Assembly: GCF_020911885.1 (NCBI RefSeq)
Contig: NZ_CP087132.1
Coordinates: 1,054,001 to 1,118,000 of the forward strand
Direction: 5' to 3'
Source of the DNA: Flavobacterium acetivorans
Lineage (GTDB): Bacteria; Bacteroidota; Bacteroidia; Flavobacteriales; Flavobacteriaceae
DNA: 64,000 nt
The stretch's first letter is position 1. Every line of letters begins with the position of its first letter. This document shows positions 27,321 through 36,254 of the stretch, piece by piece. A program made the translations under genes and the position numbers. The notes below the pieces were generated by a model. The model did no database searches and was not told the DNA's origin. It worked only from the letters and a program-made list of their open reading frames with translations.

Positions 27321-27393
27321 TTTTTTTCTTTTTATATTAAACGAATTTATTTAAAAACAAGCTTATTCTTTATTTTGGAAAATGCTACTAATT

Positions 27394-27798
27394 CTATGGT
27401 TGCAGGATACTCGTCAGTTGGCTTATTATAAGGTGTTCTGATTTGTTTTCACCTGAAAAAGCAGTAACAATTGCAATTGCTGTTTTCAGGATTAATATCC
27501 TGATTTCCGGGGTAAAGAGACTTTGGTGTTCTTTTCTGAAAATTTTGAAATTGGGAATTACTTGTTCTAAATCCCATTCGTTTTCCATTAACCAGTCAAA
27601 GATTATCTCTATTTGATAAGCAGCATCATCTCCAAATTCAGTCACAGTGCCTTCTAGCGGAATCCATTCGGTTTTAATAATTTTTTTGAGCCGTTCAATT
27701 TCTTCTGTTCGGACAGTCTTATCTATGGCTGCAATGCAGTAGAACACTTTGCCTAAGTGTTGGTAAAAATGAATCATTGTTTGATCTGATGGTTTCAT
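27394..27798 (-). CDS. Hypothetical helical protein, possibly TerB-like
   Basis: A 134-residue all-helical soluble protein. The pattern FYCIAAIDKTVRTEEIERLK followed by a later acidic helix and ILKTAIAIVTAFSGENKSEH is reminiscent of the TerB/DjlA-like fold, in which paired acidic residues bind metal. This is a fold-level impression only. It is transcribed toward the eRF1-like gene with a short gap, so they may form a two-gene unit. Confidence 0.6.
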   Translation of the reverse strand: MKPSDQTMIHFYQHLGKVFYCIAAIDKTVRTEEIERLKKIIKTEWIPLEGTVTEFGDDAAYQIEIIFDWLMENEWDLEQVIPNFKIFRKEHQSLFTPEIRILILKTAIAIVTAFSGENKSEHLIISQLTSILQP

Positions 27799-27912
27799 TT
27801 TTATAGACTTTTAAAAGGGAAAAAGATTCGTCTTATAAAAATACAAAATATAAATAAGGATAATGTCAAAATTAACATCTAAATAGTTAATTTACAGTGA
27901 GTAGTGTGTTTT

Positions 27913-29274
27913 TTATCCAAAAAGCATACTCGCTACATCTTCTATTTTGGCGACTAATTCAATTTTAATTCCGGGGTTTTTTAAAGCGATTTTGTTGTAT
28001 TTGGATACGAAAATGGTCGAAAAACCCAGTTTTTCGGCTTCTTGAATGCGTTGGTCCACGCGGTTTACCTGACGGATTTCTCCCGAAAGTCCTACTTCAC
28101 CGGCAAAGCAAAAATCTTTGTTTACAGGAATATCTTCGTTAGATGATAAAATGGCGGCTACTACAGCTAAATCTATCGCAGGATCGTCCACCGAAATACC
28201 TCCCGTTACATTCAGGAAAACATCCTTGGCTCCTAAGCGAAAACCGGCACGCTTTTCCAGAACAGCCAAAATCATATTGAGTCTTTTGGCATTATAACCT
28301 GTGGTGCTGCGTTGCGGTGTTCCGTAAACTGCGGTACTTACTAGTGATTGAATTTCTATCATCAAAGGGCGCATGCCTTCGAGTGTGCTGGCAATTACTG
28401 TTCCTGATAATTCCTCGTCTTTGTGTGAAATTAATATTTCGGATGGATTCGAAACTTCGCGTAAGCCACTTCCTAGCATTTCATAAATTCCTATTTCGGC
28501 AGTGGAACCAAAACGGTTTTTGAGCGAACGCAAAATGCGATAGACATGATTTCGATCACCTTCAAATTGCAAAACCGTATCGACCATGTGTTCCAGAATT
28601 TTTGGTCCGGCAATGTTTCCGTCTTTGGTAATGTGACCAATAAGAATTACGGGAATGTTAGTTTCTTTGGCAAATTTTATGAGCTCGGCTGTGGTTTCCC
28701 TGATTTGAGAAATACTCCCGGCGGTTGATTCTATGTAATCGGTATGCAAGGTTTGAATCGAATCAATAATGACAATTTCAGGTTCAATAGCTTCAATTTG
28801 TTTGAAGATGTTTTGCGTTTTGGTTTCGGTCAAAATGTAGCAATTATCACTTGTTGGCGTAATTCTTTCCGCTCGCATTTTAATTTGTTTCTGGCTTTCT
28901 TCACCCGAAACATATAAGGTTTTATAGGGTAATTTCAGTGAAATTTGTAGCAAAAGCGTACTTTTTCCTATTCCGGGTTCTCCTCCTAAAAGCGTAAGAG
29001 AGCCGGGAACAATTCCTCCCCCAAGCACGCGATTGAGTTCGGTGTCAGTGGTGTCCATTCGGATTTCCTGAGTCGAATCGATTTCGTTTATTTTTAATGG
29101 TTTTGGAGCTGTACTTTTCGAGGAAGCTTCGCTTTTCCAGGCTACTTTCTCTTGTTTTTGTATGATTTCTTCGGCAATGGTATTCCATTCTTTACAGGCA
29201 TTGCATTGTCCTTGCCATTTAGCATATTGAGTTCCGCAGCTTTGACAGAAAAAAGAGGTTTTAACTTTTGACAT
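27913..29274 (-). CDS. radA: DNA repair protein RadA
   Basis: A 453-residue RecA-related branch-migration ATPase. The N-terminal C4 zinc finger (C10, C13, C24, C27), Walker A GGEPGIGKSTLLLQ, the RadA-specific LKNRFGSTAEIG and a C-terminal Lon-like domain (DVFLNVTGGISVDDPAIDLA) are all present in order. Full length. Its ATG overlaps by 1 nt the stop of the upstream esterase remnant. Confidence 0.97.
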   Translation of the reverse strand: MSKVKTSFFCQSCGTQYAKWQGQCNACKEWNTIAEEIIQKQEKVAWKSEASSKSTAPKPLKINEIDSTQEIRMDTTDTELNRVLGGGIVPGSLTLLGGEPGIGKSTLLLQISLKLPYKTLYVSGEESQKQIKMRAERITPTSDNCYILTETKTQNIFKQIEAIEPEIVIIDSIQTLHTDYIESTAGSISQIRETTAELIKFAKETNIPVILIGHITKDGNIAGPKILEHMVDTVLQFEGDRNHVYRILRSLKNRFGSTAEIGIYEMLGSGLREVSNPSEILISHKDEELSGTVIASTLEGMRPLMIEIQSLVSTAVYGTPQRSTTGYNAKRLNMILAVLEKRAGFRLGAKDVFLNVTGGISVDDPAIDLAVVAAILSSNEDIPVNKDFCFAGEVGLSGEIRQVNRVDQRIQEAEKLGFSTIFVSKYNKIALKNPGIKIELVAKIEDVASMLFG

Positions 29275-30124
29275 TATTTTTTTGGGGTTAAGCTTTTCAT
29301 GTCTTCATATTTATTGAGCATCATGTCCTTTGTGAGGTCACCAATTTCTTCTAATTGAGAGGCATGTTGGTATTTGCTGGCGGCTCTTTTTGGATCGTCC
29401 ATTTTTTCATACATCAAACCTAATTCATAAGAGGCAAGCATGGATTTTGGATAGTTTTTATCGGCTATTTCGGCTAATTTATCCAATTCTCTATATGCTT
29501 TGTTTTTTAAGATGGCTGCTTCAATGGCTTTGAAATCATTTAATCTGATGAGGGGTTTTAAACCTATTTTATCGGATAAGAGTGCGTATTTTTTTATCAA
29601 ATAATCTACATATCCTTCTTGGAGCACTACAATTTTTTCCGAAAATTCAGCAGAAGAGATGGGTTTTCTTTATACAGAAAAAAGTTTAGAAAACCGGCAG
29701 TTGTGTCGTGTCCCGCTATAATTCGAAAAGGTGCTGTACGGTATTTTTTTTCGATGTAAGGTACTAATTCGCCTCCAATGAATTCAAAAAACGCAGCTCC
29801 TTTTGCTGTAGGCAAGCCTTCAGTGTCGTCGTATTGGCAATCATTTGATCGACTGTTTTTTTGATTGATTCCGATGATAATTGTTTCGGGTAAATCATCC
29901 CAATAGGCACCGTATCTCAGTGCGCCATAAAAAGGATCGAATAAATAGTTGCCATCGAGCAAAACAAGGATGGGGTATTTTTTTGTCGGATTGTTTTCGT
30001 ATGAAGCGGGCAGACTTATGGTGATTTCTCGAGCTTCTCCTAATCTGTTGGAATTGAATAGTTCGGTTTTGTTTTGTGAAAACATGCAAATAGAAAAGAA
30101 GAATAGTAAGAATGTCTGTTTCAT
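29274..30124 (-). pseudogene. Esterase with TPR-like tail, disrupted by an internal out-of-frame deletion
   Basis: Two abutting frames look like the ends of one protein. 30124-29627 (165 residues) has a signal peptide and the N-terminal half of a putative-esterase alpha/beta hydrolase (YPILVLLDGNYLFDP, nucleophile-elbow-like AGHDTTAGF). It stops after a non-homologous tail. The second frame continues as a helical C-terminal module (LQEGYVDYLIKKYA, LASYELGLMYEKMDD). Read upstream in its own frame, the second part gives PISSAEFSEKIVVLQEGY, natural protein sequence lacking a start (the only option is GTG at 29627). From memory, intact relatives are about 380 residues, so about 100-150 central residues, including the rest of the catalytic domain, seem to be missing. 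Confidence 0.65.
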
Positions 30125-30321
30125 AATTCAGTTTTTTTAGAAAAAATAGAATAGTCGTAAATGGAGTACCAATATAATACTTTAAATTAATAAAAAAGCA
30201 GAAGTAACAATCTCAGAATGGGGATCAAGAGAATAGAATTCTTGTTTTATTAAAAATTAGACATAGAAATGACTTTCAAAATACAGCTGTAAATTGAGCA
30301 CAAAAGGGGGTAAATAATTGT

Positions 30322-30672
30322 TTAGGTTAAAGAATTGTCTTTTTCATTTGGAAAAATAATCCAAGGAGTAAAAGTTTTTGCTTCTTCAAAATCAATCGTA
30401 GCGTATGAAATGATGATGATGATATCGTCTTTTTGTACTTTTCTAGCTGCAGGCCCGTTCAGGGTTATTTCACCTGAATTTTTTTCGCCTTTTATAGCAT
30501 AGGTTTCAAATCGTTCGCCATTGTTGATGTTTACAATGGAAACTTTTTCACCTTCAATAATATTAGAAGCTTCGAGAAGGGTTTCATCTATAGTAATGCT
30601 GCCGATGTAATTTAAATCGGCTCCGGTAACTTTTACCCTGTGTATTTTGGATTTTAAAACTTGAATTTGCAT
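30322..30672 (-). CDS. panD: Aspartate 1-decarboxylase
   Basis: A 116-residue pyruvoyl enzyme making beta-alanine from aspartate for pantothenate and CoA. The self-cleavage site G24-S25 is present in [10 protein letters not shown], as are the substrate-binding Lys and Arg near the N-terminus (KSKIHRVKV) and the conserved [10 protein letters not shown]. Length is normal. It is 14 bp downstream of panC and surely cotranscribed with it. Confidence 0.97.
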   Translation of the reverse strand: MQIQVLKSKIHRVKVTGADLNYIGSITIDETLLEASNIIEGEKVSIVNINNGERFETYAIKGEKNSGEITLNGPAARKVQKDDIIIIISYATIDFEEAKTFTPWIIFPNEKDNSLT

Positions 30673-30686
30673 GCTACAAAAGTAAA

Positions 30687-31535
30687 TTAATTTAATGAAA
30701 TGGTATCAATTAATCTAATGTTATTGATAAAAACGGCTATAAAAGCGCGATATTTTTTCTCCTTGTTTTTTGTGATGCAAGGAGTAAGTGTTGCTTCATC
30801 TGCGATTTGAAAGTATTCCAGTTCAAAAGTGGGGTTTTTGGCAAAGGATTCTTCAACCCATTCCGTTACCGATTTTGGGCTGTCGGTTTGAAATTTTTCT
30901 TTGGCATCGGTTAGCGTTTTATAAATGAAAGCGCTTTCTTCTTTTTGTTGTTCCGTCAAACGTTCATTTCTGGAGCTCATGGCTAGGCCATTGGGTGCTC
31001 TGTAGATGGGACAGCCAATTACGTTGACATCGAGATTGTTCTTTTGAACCATCTTTTTTATAATTTGTAACTGTTGGAAATCTTTCTCCCCAAAATAAGC
31101 ATTGGTTGGAGTTACAATTTCGAAAAGACGTTTTACGATGGTACCAACGCCATTAAAATGCCCTGGTCTGAATTTGCCTTCCATTTGGTTTTCTAATCCG
31201 TCAAAGTCAAAATCTTGTGATAATACTTTTCCTTCATAAATATCATCTACTGAAGGAGCGTAAACGATAATGGTATCATTTAGCTGAGCTATTTTCTGGG
31301 TATCTTGGTCTAAAGTGCGAGGGTATTTTTCCAGATCTTCGAGGTTATTGAACTGGGTAGGATTTACAAAAATACTTACTACTGTATAATCGTTTGCTGC
31401 CAGTGATTGTTGCATCAATGAAAGATGTCCTTGATGCAGAGCACCCATGGTTGGGATAAATCCAACAGTGGAATTTTTGGTTTTAACAGAATTTAAAAAG
31501 TCTATTAAAGCCACTTTTCCATAGAAAATAGGCAT
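30687..31535 (-). CDS. panC: Pantothenate synthetase
   Basis: A 282-residue ATP-dependent ligase joining pantoate and beta-alanine. It carries [17 protein letters not shown] (HIGH-like), [35 protein letters not shown] and [11 protein letters not shown] chose ATG 31535 ([13 protein letters not shown]) because it gives the usual length of about 282; an ATG at 31565 would add ten residues. It is divergent from the glycogen-synthase-like gene and first in a panC-panD operon. Confidence 0.95.
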   Translation of the reverse strand: MPIFYGKVALIDFLNSVKTKNSTVGFIPTMGALHQGHLSLMQQSLAANDYTVVSIFVNPTQFNNLEDLEKYPRTLDQDTQKIAQLNDTIIVYAPSVDDIYEGKVLSQDFDFDGLENQMEGKFRPGHFNGVGTIVKRLFEIVTPTNAYFGEKDFQQLQIIKKMVQKNNLDVNVIGCPIYRAPNGLAMSSRNERLTEQQKEESAFIYKTLTDAKEKFQTDSPKSVTEWVEESFAKNPTFELEYFQIADEATLTPCITKNKEKKYRAFIAVFINNIRLIDTISLN

Positions 31536-31597
31536 GGTCGTTTTATTAAAATTAAGTGCAAACATAATATATTAGTCAATAACTGCATAAATTTTTG

Positions 31598-31605
31598 TAA
31601 TTTTG
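31598..31605 (+). promoter_or_regulatory. Predicted -7 box of the glycogen-synthase-like gene
   Basis: TAATTTTG matches TAnnTTTG exactly, 38 bp before the ATG at 31644, in the panC divergent spacer. Confidence 0.5.
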
Positions 31606-31643
31606 CGTGGTTTTTATTACCAATAAACTAAGTAAATTATAAT

Positions 31644-32450
31644 ATGAAAGATAAGAGGATATTATACGTATCATCTGAAGTGGTGCCTTATTTGGCTGAA
31701 AATGAGGTTTCTTTAATGTCTTACGATGTTCCGAAGATGGTTAATGATCAAGGTGGCCAAATCAGAATTTTTATGCCAAGATATGGAAATATCAATGAAA
31801 GAAGACATCAATTACATGAAGTGATTCGCCTTTCGGGGATGAATTTGGTAGTAAATGACTTAGATATGCCTTTGATCATTAAAGTAGCTTCCATTCCAAA
31901 AGAAAGAATTCAAGTTTATTTTATCGATAATGATGAATATTTCAAAAGAAAAGCAACTTTTGCCGATGAGGAAGGGGTAATGTATCCTGATAATGATGAG
32001 CGTGCTATTTTCTTTGCTAAAGGAGTGGTAGAAACAGTTAAGAAATTGAACTGGGTTCCAGATATTATCCATGTCCATGGTTGGATGGCGGCTATGTTGC
32101 CGGTATATATGAAACATTTTTATAAAAATGAGGCTCTTTTTTCAGATACTAAGATTGTTACCTCTGTCTACAGTCAGTCATTCGATACTAATTTAGATGC
32201 AGAGATGATCAATAAAGTTAAGATGGATGGCGTTCCTGAAGACGCTGTTTCTGATCTTGAAATACCTAATTTTGAAAATATTATGAAGGCAACCATCAAA
32301 CATTCGGATGCTGTAATTATAGCTTCAACTGGGGTTTCTTCAAGTTTAACAAAATATATAGAATCTTCAGGAAAACCTTTTTTACCTTTCGTCCCAAAAG
32401 ATGCTTTCGCTGAAGCGTATAGCAATTTTTATAACAACGAGGTTCTATAA
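31644..32450 (+). CDS. Half-size glycogen/starch-synthase-like protein
   Basis: A 268-residue protein matching only the N-terminal GT5 domain of glycogen synthase: ILYVSSEVVPYLAENEVSLM, GGQIRIFMPRYGNINERR, DIIHVHGWMAAMLPVYMKHF. The C-terminal Rossmann half that binds ADP-glucose is absent, and the frame ends naturally, so this is not a local truncation. Several substrate residues of true GlgA (the usual KxGGL loop) are replaced by ENEVSL. It is likely not a working glycosyltransferase by itself. The position between panC and a DUF4270 lipoprotein plus glmS is one I recall from other Flavobacteriia. Confidence 0.85.
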   Translation: MKDKRILYVSSEVVPYLAENEVSLMSYDVPKMVNDQGGQIRIFMPRYGNINERRHQLHEVIRLSGMNLVVNDLDMPLIIKVASIPKERIQVYFIDNDEYFKRKATFADEEGVMYPDNDERAIFFAKGVVETVKKLNWVPDIIHVHGWMAAMLPVYMKHFYKNEALFSDTKIVTSVYSQSFDTNLDAEMINKVKMDGVPEDAVSDLEIPNFENIMKATIKHSDAVIIASTGVSSSLTKYIESSGKPFLPFVPKDAFAEAYSNFYNNEVL

Positions 32451-32471
32451 ATTTAAACTTTTATTTTAAGT

Positions 32472-34109
32472 ATGTGTAATAATTCTTTTATCAATAAAAT
32501 TCTAATAGTTGCGAGCGTTCTTTTTTTGTATTCCTGTGATAAAGATTATAATTCAGTTGGGGATGATTTATTAGGCGAGAATCATTTTGACTTAGATAAG
32601 AAATCGTATGATGTGATTGCTTACAGTCAGAAAACCGGAGCGGTTCAATCCAATAATTTACCCATTAATGCTTTGGGGATTTATGATAATAAGAATTTTG
32701 GAACCACTACGGCTAATTTTGCTACTCAACTTACTTTAGAGGCATTAAGTCCAACAATCGGTAAAAACCCAGAAATTGAAAGTGTAGTTTTAACAATTCC
32801 TTATTTTACTGTTGCTTCAAAAACAAAGACAAATGATGATGGTAGTCATGTGTATGTATTGGATTCAATTTATGGTCCCGCGGATGCCAAAATTAAGTTA
32901 AGTGTATATGAGTCAAAATATTTTATGAGAGATTTGGATCCTGCAGGAGGATTTCAAGACGCTCAAAAGTATTTTACGGATCAAAACGCTGATTTCGATA
33001 ATTTAAAAGGAACTGTTCTTTTGAATGATGCTACAGATGATGCTCAAAATAATGCGTTTTTCTTTAGTGCAGCTGAATATAAGGTGACTACAAAGGATGG
33101 TGATAAGGAAACGGTCACTAGAACTCCGCCGGGAATGCGTTTGAATCTTAATACTGCTTTTTTTAAAGAAAAAATAATCGATGCGGCTACTTCAGGTAAT
33201 CTTGCTACAAATGAAGTTTTTAAAAATTATTTTAGAGGTTTGTATTTTAAAGTAGAGAAATCGGGTACAAATCCAGGGGCTTTGGCTATGCTGGACTTTA
33301 AAAAAGGAAAAATTACGATTAAATACAAACATGAAACTTCGGATACTGATGCGACGAAAGTTGAAAAGGAAATTGTTCTTAATATGACCGGAAACACCGT
33401 GAGTTTGTTGAGCAATGATTTTTCTGTTAATGGGGTTGATTATGGTGCAGCACCAAATAAAGGAGACGATGTAAATGGGGATAAAGTTTTGTATTTGAAA
33501 GGTGGAGATGGAGCAATGGCTGTTATTGAACTTTTTAATAAAACAGATGTTAAGGGTTATGATAGCAACGGAAATCTAACTGGGTCTAATAATATTTCGG
33601 ATGAGCTAGATGATTTGCGTAATCCTCAATCAGGTGGCAGAAAGTTGATAAATGAGGCTAATCTTGTTTTTCATATTGACGAGATAATGTCAAACAGTAA
33701 GGAGCCAATGCGAGTTTACTTGTATGATTTGGACAATAATACGCCTTTAGTTGATTTTTATGCAGATGCGACTACAGGTTCAAATAGCAAGAATGGTCAA
33801 ATTATTTTTGGAGGTTTGTTAGATAACACAAAGGCTGGGGACGGCATTTATAAGATCAGAATTACTAATCATGTCAGAAATCTTATTAAAGATAAGTCAG
33901 CTAAAAATGTAAAGTTAGGTCTTGTAGTTACAGAGGATGTTACGGATGTTAATTTCTATAAATTAAAGAACACTGCTTCTCCGTTGTTGGCGGTACCAAG
34001 GTCTGCTGTTATGAGTCCTCTAGGCACGATGCTTCACGGAAGTAACAAGCAATCTGTTCCGGATGCCAAAAGATTGAAGTTTGAAATGTATTACACGAAA
34101 TCTAATTAA
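32472..34109 (+). CDS. DUF4270 lipoprotein
   Basis: A 545-residue surface or outer-membrane lipoprotein with a signal ending in LFLYSC, so the lipidated Cys is near residue 23. It is followed by a long beta-rich region with the DUF4270 pattern (YSQKTGAVQSNNLPINALGI, IESVVLTIPYF). No enzyme motif is visible. It is tightly packed after the glycogen-synthase-like gene (21 bp) and 7 bp before glmS, so these three form an operon; this suggests an envelope-biogenesis role, but none is proven. Confidence 0.88.
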   Translation: MCNNSFINKILIVASVLFLYSCDKDYNSVGDDLLGENHFDLDKKSYDVIAYSQKTGAVQSNNLPINALGIYDNKNFGTTTANFATQLTLEALSPTIGKNPEIESVVLTIPYFTVASKTKTNDDGSHVYVLDSIYGPADAKIKLSVYESKYFMRDLDPAGGFQDAQKYFTDQNADFDNLKGTVLLNDATDDAQNNAFFFSAAEYKVTTKDGDKETVTRTPPGMRLNLNTAFFKEKIIDAATSGNLATNEVFKNYFRGLYFKVEKSGTNPGALAMLDFKKGKITIKYKHETSDTDATKVEKEIVLNMTGNTVSLLSNDFSVNGVDYGAAPNKGDDVNGDKVLYLKGGDGAMAVIELFNKTDVKGYDSNGNLTGSNNISDELDDLRNPQSGGRKLINEANLVFHIDEIMSNSKEPMRVYLYDLDNNTPLVDFYADATTGSNSKNGQIIFGGLLDNTKAGDGIYKIRITNHVRNLIKDKSAKNVKLGLVVTEDVTDVNFYKLKNTASPLLAVPRSAVMSPLGTMLHGSNKQSVPDAKRLKFEMYYTKSN

Positions 34110-34116
34110 CTAATAT

Positions 34117-35964
34117 ATGTGTGGAATTGTTGGGTATATAGGCCACCGAGAGGCTTATCCTATCGTTATAAAAGGATTAAAGAGACTGGAATATAGAGGG
34201 TATGATAGTGCTGGTGTCATGGTATATGACGGAAAGGATGTCAAACTTTGTAAGACCAAAGGAAAAGTTGTGGATTTGGAAGCTAAAGCAGCTAATGAAA
34301 TCACCACTAATGGAACTATAGGTATAGGACATACGCGTTGGGCTACTCACGGAGTGCCTAATGATGTTAATTCGCATCCACATTGTTCTAATTCTGGGGA
34401 ATTGGTAATTATCCACAATGGAATAATTGAAAACTACGCTCCACTAAAAGAAGAATTAATCAAGAGAGGTTATGTTTTTCAATCAGATACAGATACGGAA
34501 GTGTTAGTTAATCTTATCGAAGAAATACAGAAGAAAGAGAATATAAAATTAGGGAAGGCAGTGCAAATTGCCCTTAACCAAGTGGTAGGCGCTTATGCGA
34601 TTGCTGTTTTTGACAAAAAAAATCCAAATGAAATTGTAGCGGCTCGTTTAGGAAGTCCGTTGGCAATTGGAGTTGGTGAGGGAGAATATTTTATTGCTTC
34701 TGATGCTTCTCCTTTTATTGAGTATACTTCTAATGCAGTTTATTTAGAAGACGGTGAAATGGCTAATGTCAGGTTACATAAAGAGATGAAAGTAAGAAAA
34801 ATCAAAGATGATTCTTTGGTTGATCCTTATATTCAGGAACTTCAAATGAATTTAGAGCAAATTGAAAAAGGGGGTTATGATCACTTTATGTTAAAAGAGA
34901 TTTATGAGCAACCTAATGTTATAAAAGATACCTATAGAGGTAGGCTTCATGCTAACGAAGGAATTATTCAAATGGCAGGAGTCGAGGATAATTTGGAAAA
35001 ATTCCTTAATGCTGATCGAATTATTATAGTTGCTTGTGGTACGTCTTGGCATGCCGGTTTAGTAGCGGAGTATATATTTGAAGAGTTTGCGCGTATTTCT
35101 GTTGAAGTAGAATATGCTTCGGAGTTTAGATATAGAAATCCTATTATAAACAGTAAAGATGTTGTGATTGCGATATCTCAGTCTGGAGAGACGGCTGATA
35201 CAATGGCTGCTATTAAGTTGGCTAAAGAAAATGGTGCTTTTGTTTTTGGTGTTTGTAATGTGGTAGGTTCTTCTATTTCTAGAGAAACTCATGCAGGAGC
35301 TTATACGCATGCTGGTCCAGAGATTGGGGTGGCTTCAACGAAAGCCTTTACGACTCAAATTACAGTATTAACGATGATCGCTTTGCGTTTGGCAAAAGCC
35401 AAAGGAACCTTGTCTCATTCGGATTTTCATATGTATTTGCAAGAGCTTGAATTGATTCCTGAGAAGGTAAAAGAGGCTTTGGAAACTAATGAGCGAGCTA
35501 AAGAGATTGCAGCTACTTTTAAAGATGCGCCAAATTGCTTGTATTTGGGTAGAGGGTATAATTTCCCGGTGGCTCTTGAGGGTGCTTTGAAGTTAAAAGA
35601 GATCTCTTATATTCATGCAGAAGGATATCCGGCAGCAGAAATGAAGCACGGACCAATTGCTTTGATTGATGACCAAATGCCAGTAATTATTATTGCGCCA
35701 AAACAAGGACATTATGATAAGATTGTAAGTAATATTCAGGAAATTAAATCCCGAAGTGGGCGAATTATTGCTGTGGTGACCAAAGGCGATATGCAGGTTC
35801 GTGAATTGGCAGATTATGTTATTGAAATTCCGGAAACTTCGGATGCGTTGTCTCCATTGATTACTACAATTCCATTACAACTTTTGTCATATCACATTGC
35901 TGTTATGAGAGGCTGTAATGTTGATCAACCGCGTAACTTGGCAAAGTCAGTTACAGTTGAATAA
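34117..35964 (+). CDS. glmS: Glutamine-fructose-6-phosphate aminotransferase
   Basis: A 615-residue enzyme making glucosamine-6-phosphate from fructose-6-phosphate and glutamine, the entry step to peptidoglycan and LPS amino sugars. Residues 1-240 form a class II glutaminase with catalytic Cys2 (MCGIVGYIGHREAYPI). Two SIS isomerase domains follow (VACGTSWHAGLVAEYIFEE and the later YLGRGYNFPVALEGALKLKE), ending in the usual LAKSVTVE. Full length. It is the last gene of a three-gene unit, and a terminator follows. Confidence 0.97.
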   Translation: MCGIVGYIGHREAYPIVIKGLKRLEYRGYDSAGVMVYDGKDVKLCKTKGKVVDLEAKAANEITTNGTIGIGHTRWATHGVPNDVNSHPHCSNSGELVIIHNGIIENYAPLKEELIKRGYVFQSDTDTEVLVNLIEEIQKKENIKLGKAVQIALNQVVGAYAIAVFDKKNPNEIVAARLGSPLAIGVGEGEYFIASDASPFIEYTSNAVYLEDGEMANVRLHKEMKVRKIKDDSLVDPYIQELQMNLEQIEKGGYDHFMLKEIYEQPNVIKDTYRGRLHANEGIIQMAGVEDNLEKFLNADRIIIVACGTSWHAGLVAEYIFEEFARISVEVEYASEFRYRNPIINSKDVVIAISQSGETADTMAAIKLAKENGAFVFGVCNVVGSSISRETHAGAYTHAGPEIGVASTKAFTTQITVLTMIALRLAKAKGTLSHSDFHMYLQELELIPEKVKEALETNERAKEIAATFKDAPNCLYLGRGYNFPVALEGALKLKEISYIHAEGYPAAEMKHGPIALIDDQMPVIIIAPKQGHYDKIVSNIQEIKSRSGRIIAVVTKGDMQVRELADYVIEIPETSDALSPLITTIPLQLLSYHIAVMRGCNVDQPRNLAKSVTVE

Positions 35965-35981
35965 TTGATTTATAGATAAAT

Positions 35982-36014
35982 AAAAAAAGCGAGGCCTAGG
36001 TCTCGCTTTTTTTT
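35982..36014 (+). terminator. Terminator after glmS
   Basis: An AGCGAG / CTCGCT stem extended by A/T pairs, with a GCCTAGGT loop and a T8 run. Confidence 0.85.
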
Positions 36015-36254
36015 GTAAATATTTTAAAATATACATTTTTACGATATATCTCTTTTTTCTCATAAAAAATTATATGTATGCATAGTATATGGTAATTTTT
36101 TAACATTTTTTTAAATATTAATTCAATAAATTAAAATAAAGAATAAGTTGTTATGGTATAAAAAAGTTGATGATAATTGTATTTTTTTCATGTTTTTTTA
36201 TTGATATCGAAAATAATTGTATTTTGGTGGTGTAAATCAATAAAATTTAACCAC

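Noticed and set aside
36177..36254. N-terminal extension of the TonB receptor
   Set aside because: The 26 extra residues precede a perfect signal peptide and would block its function; the start at 36255 is preferred.
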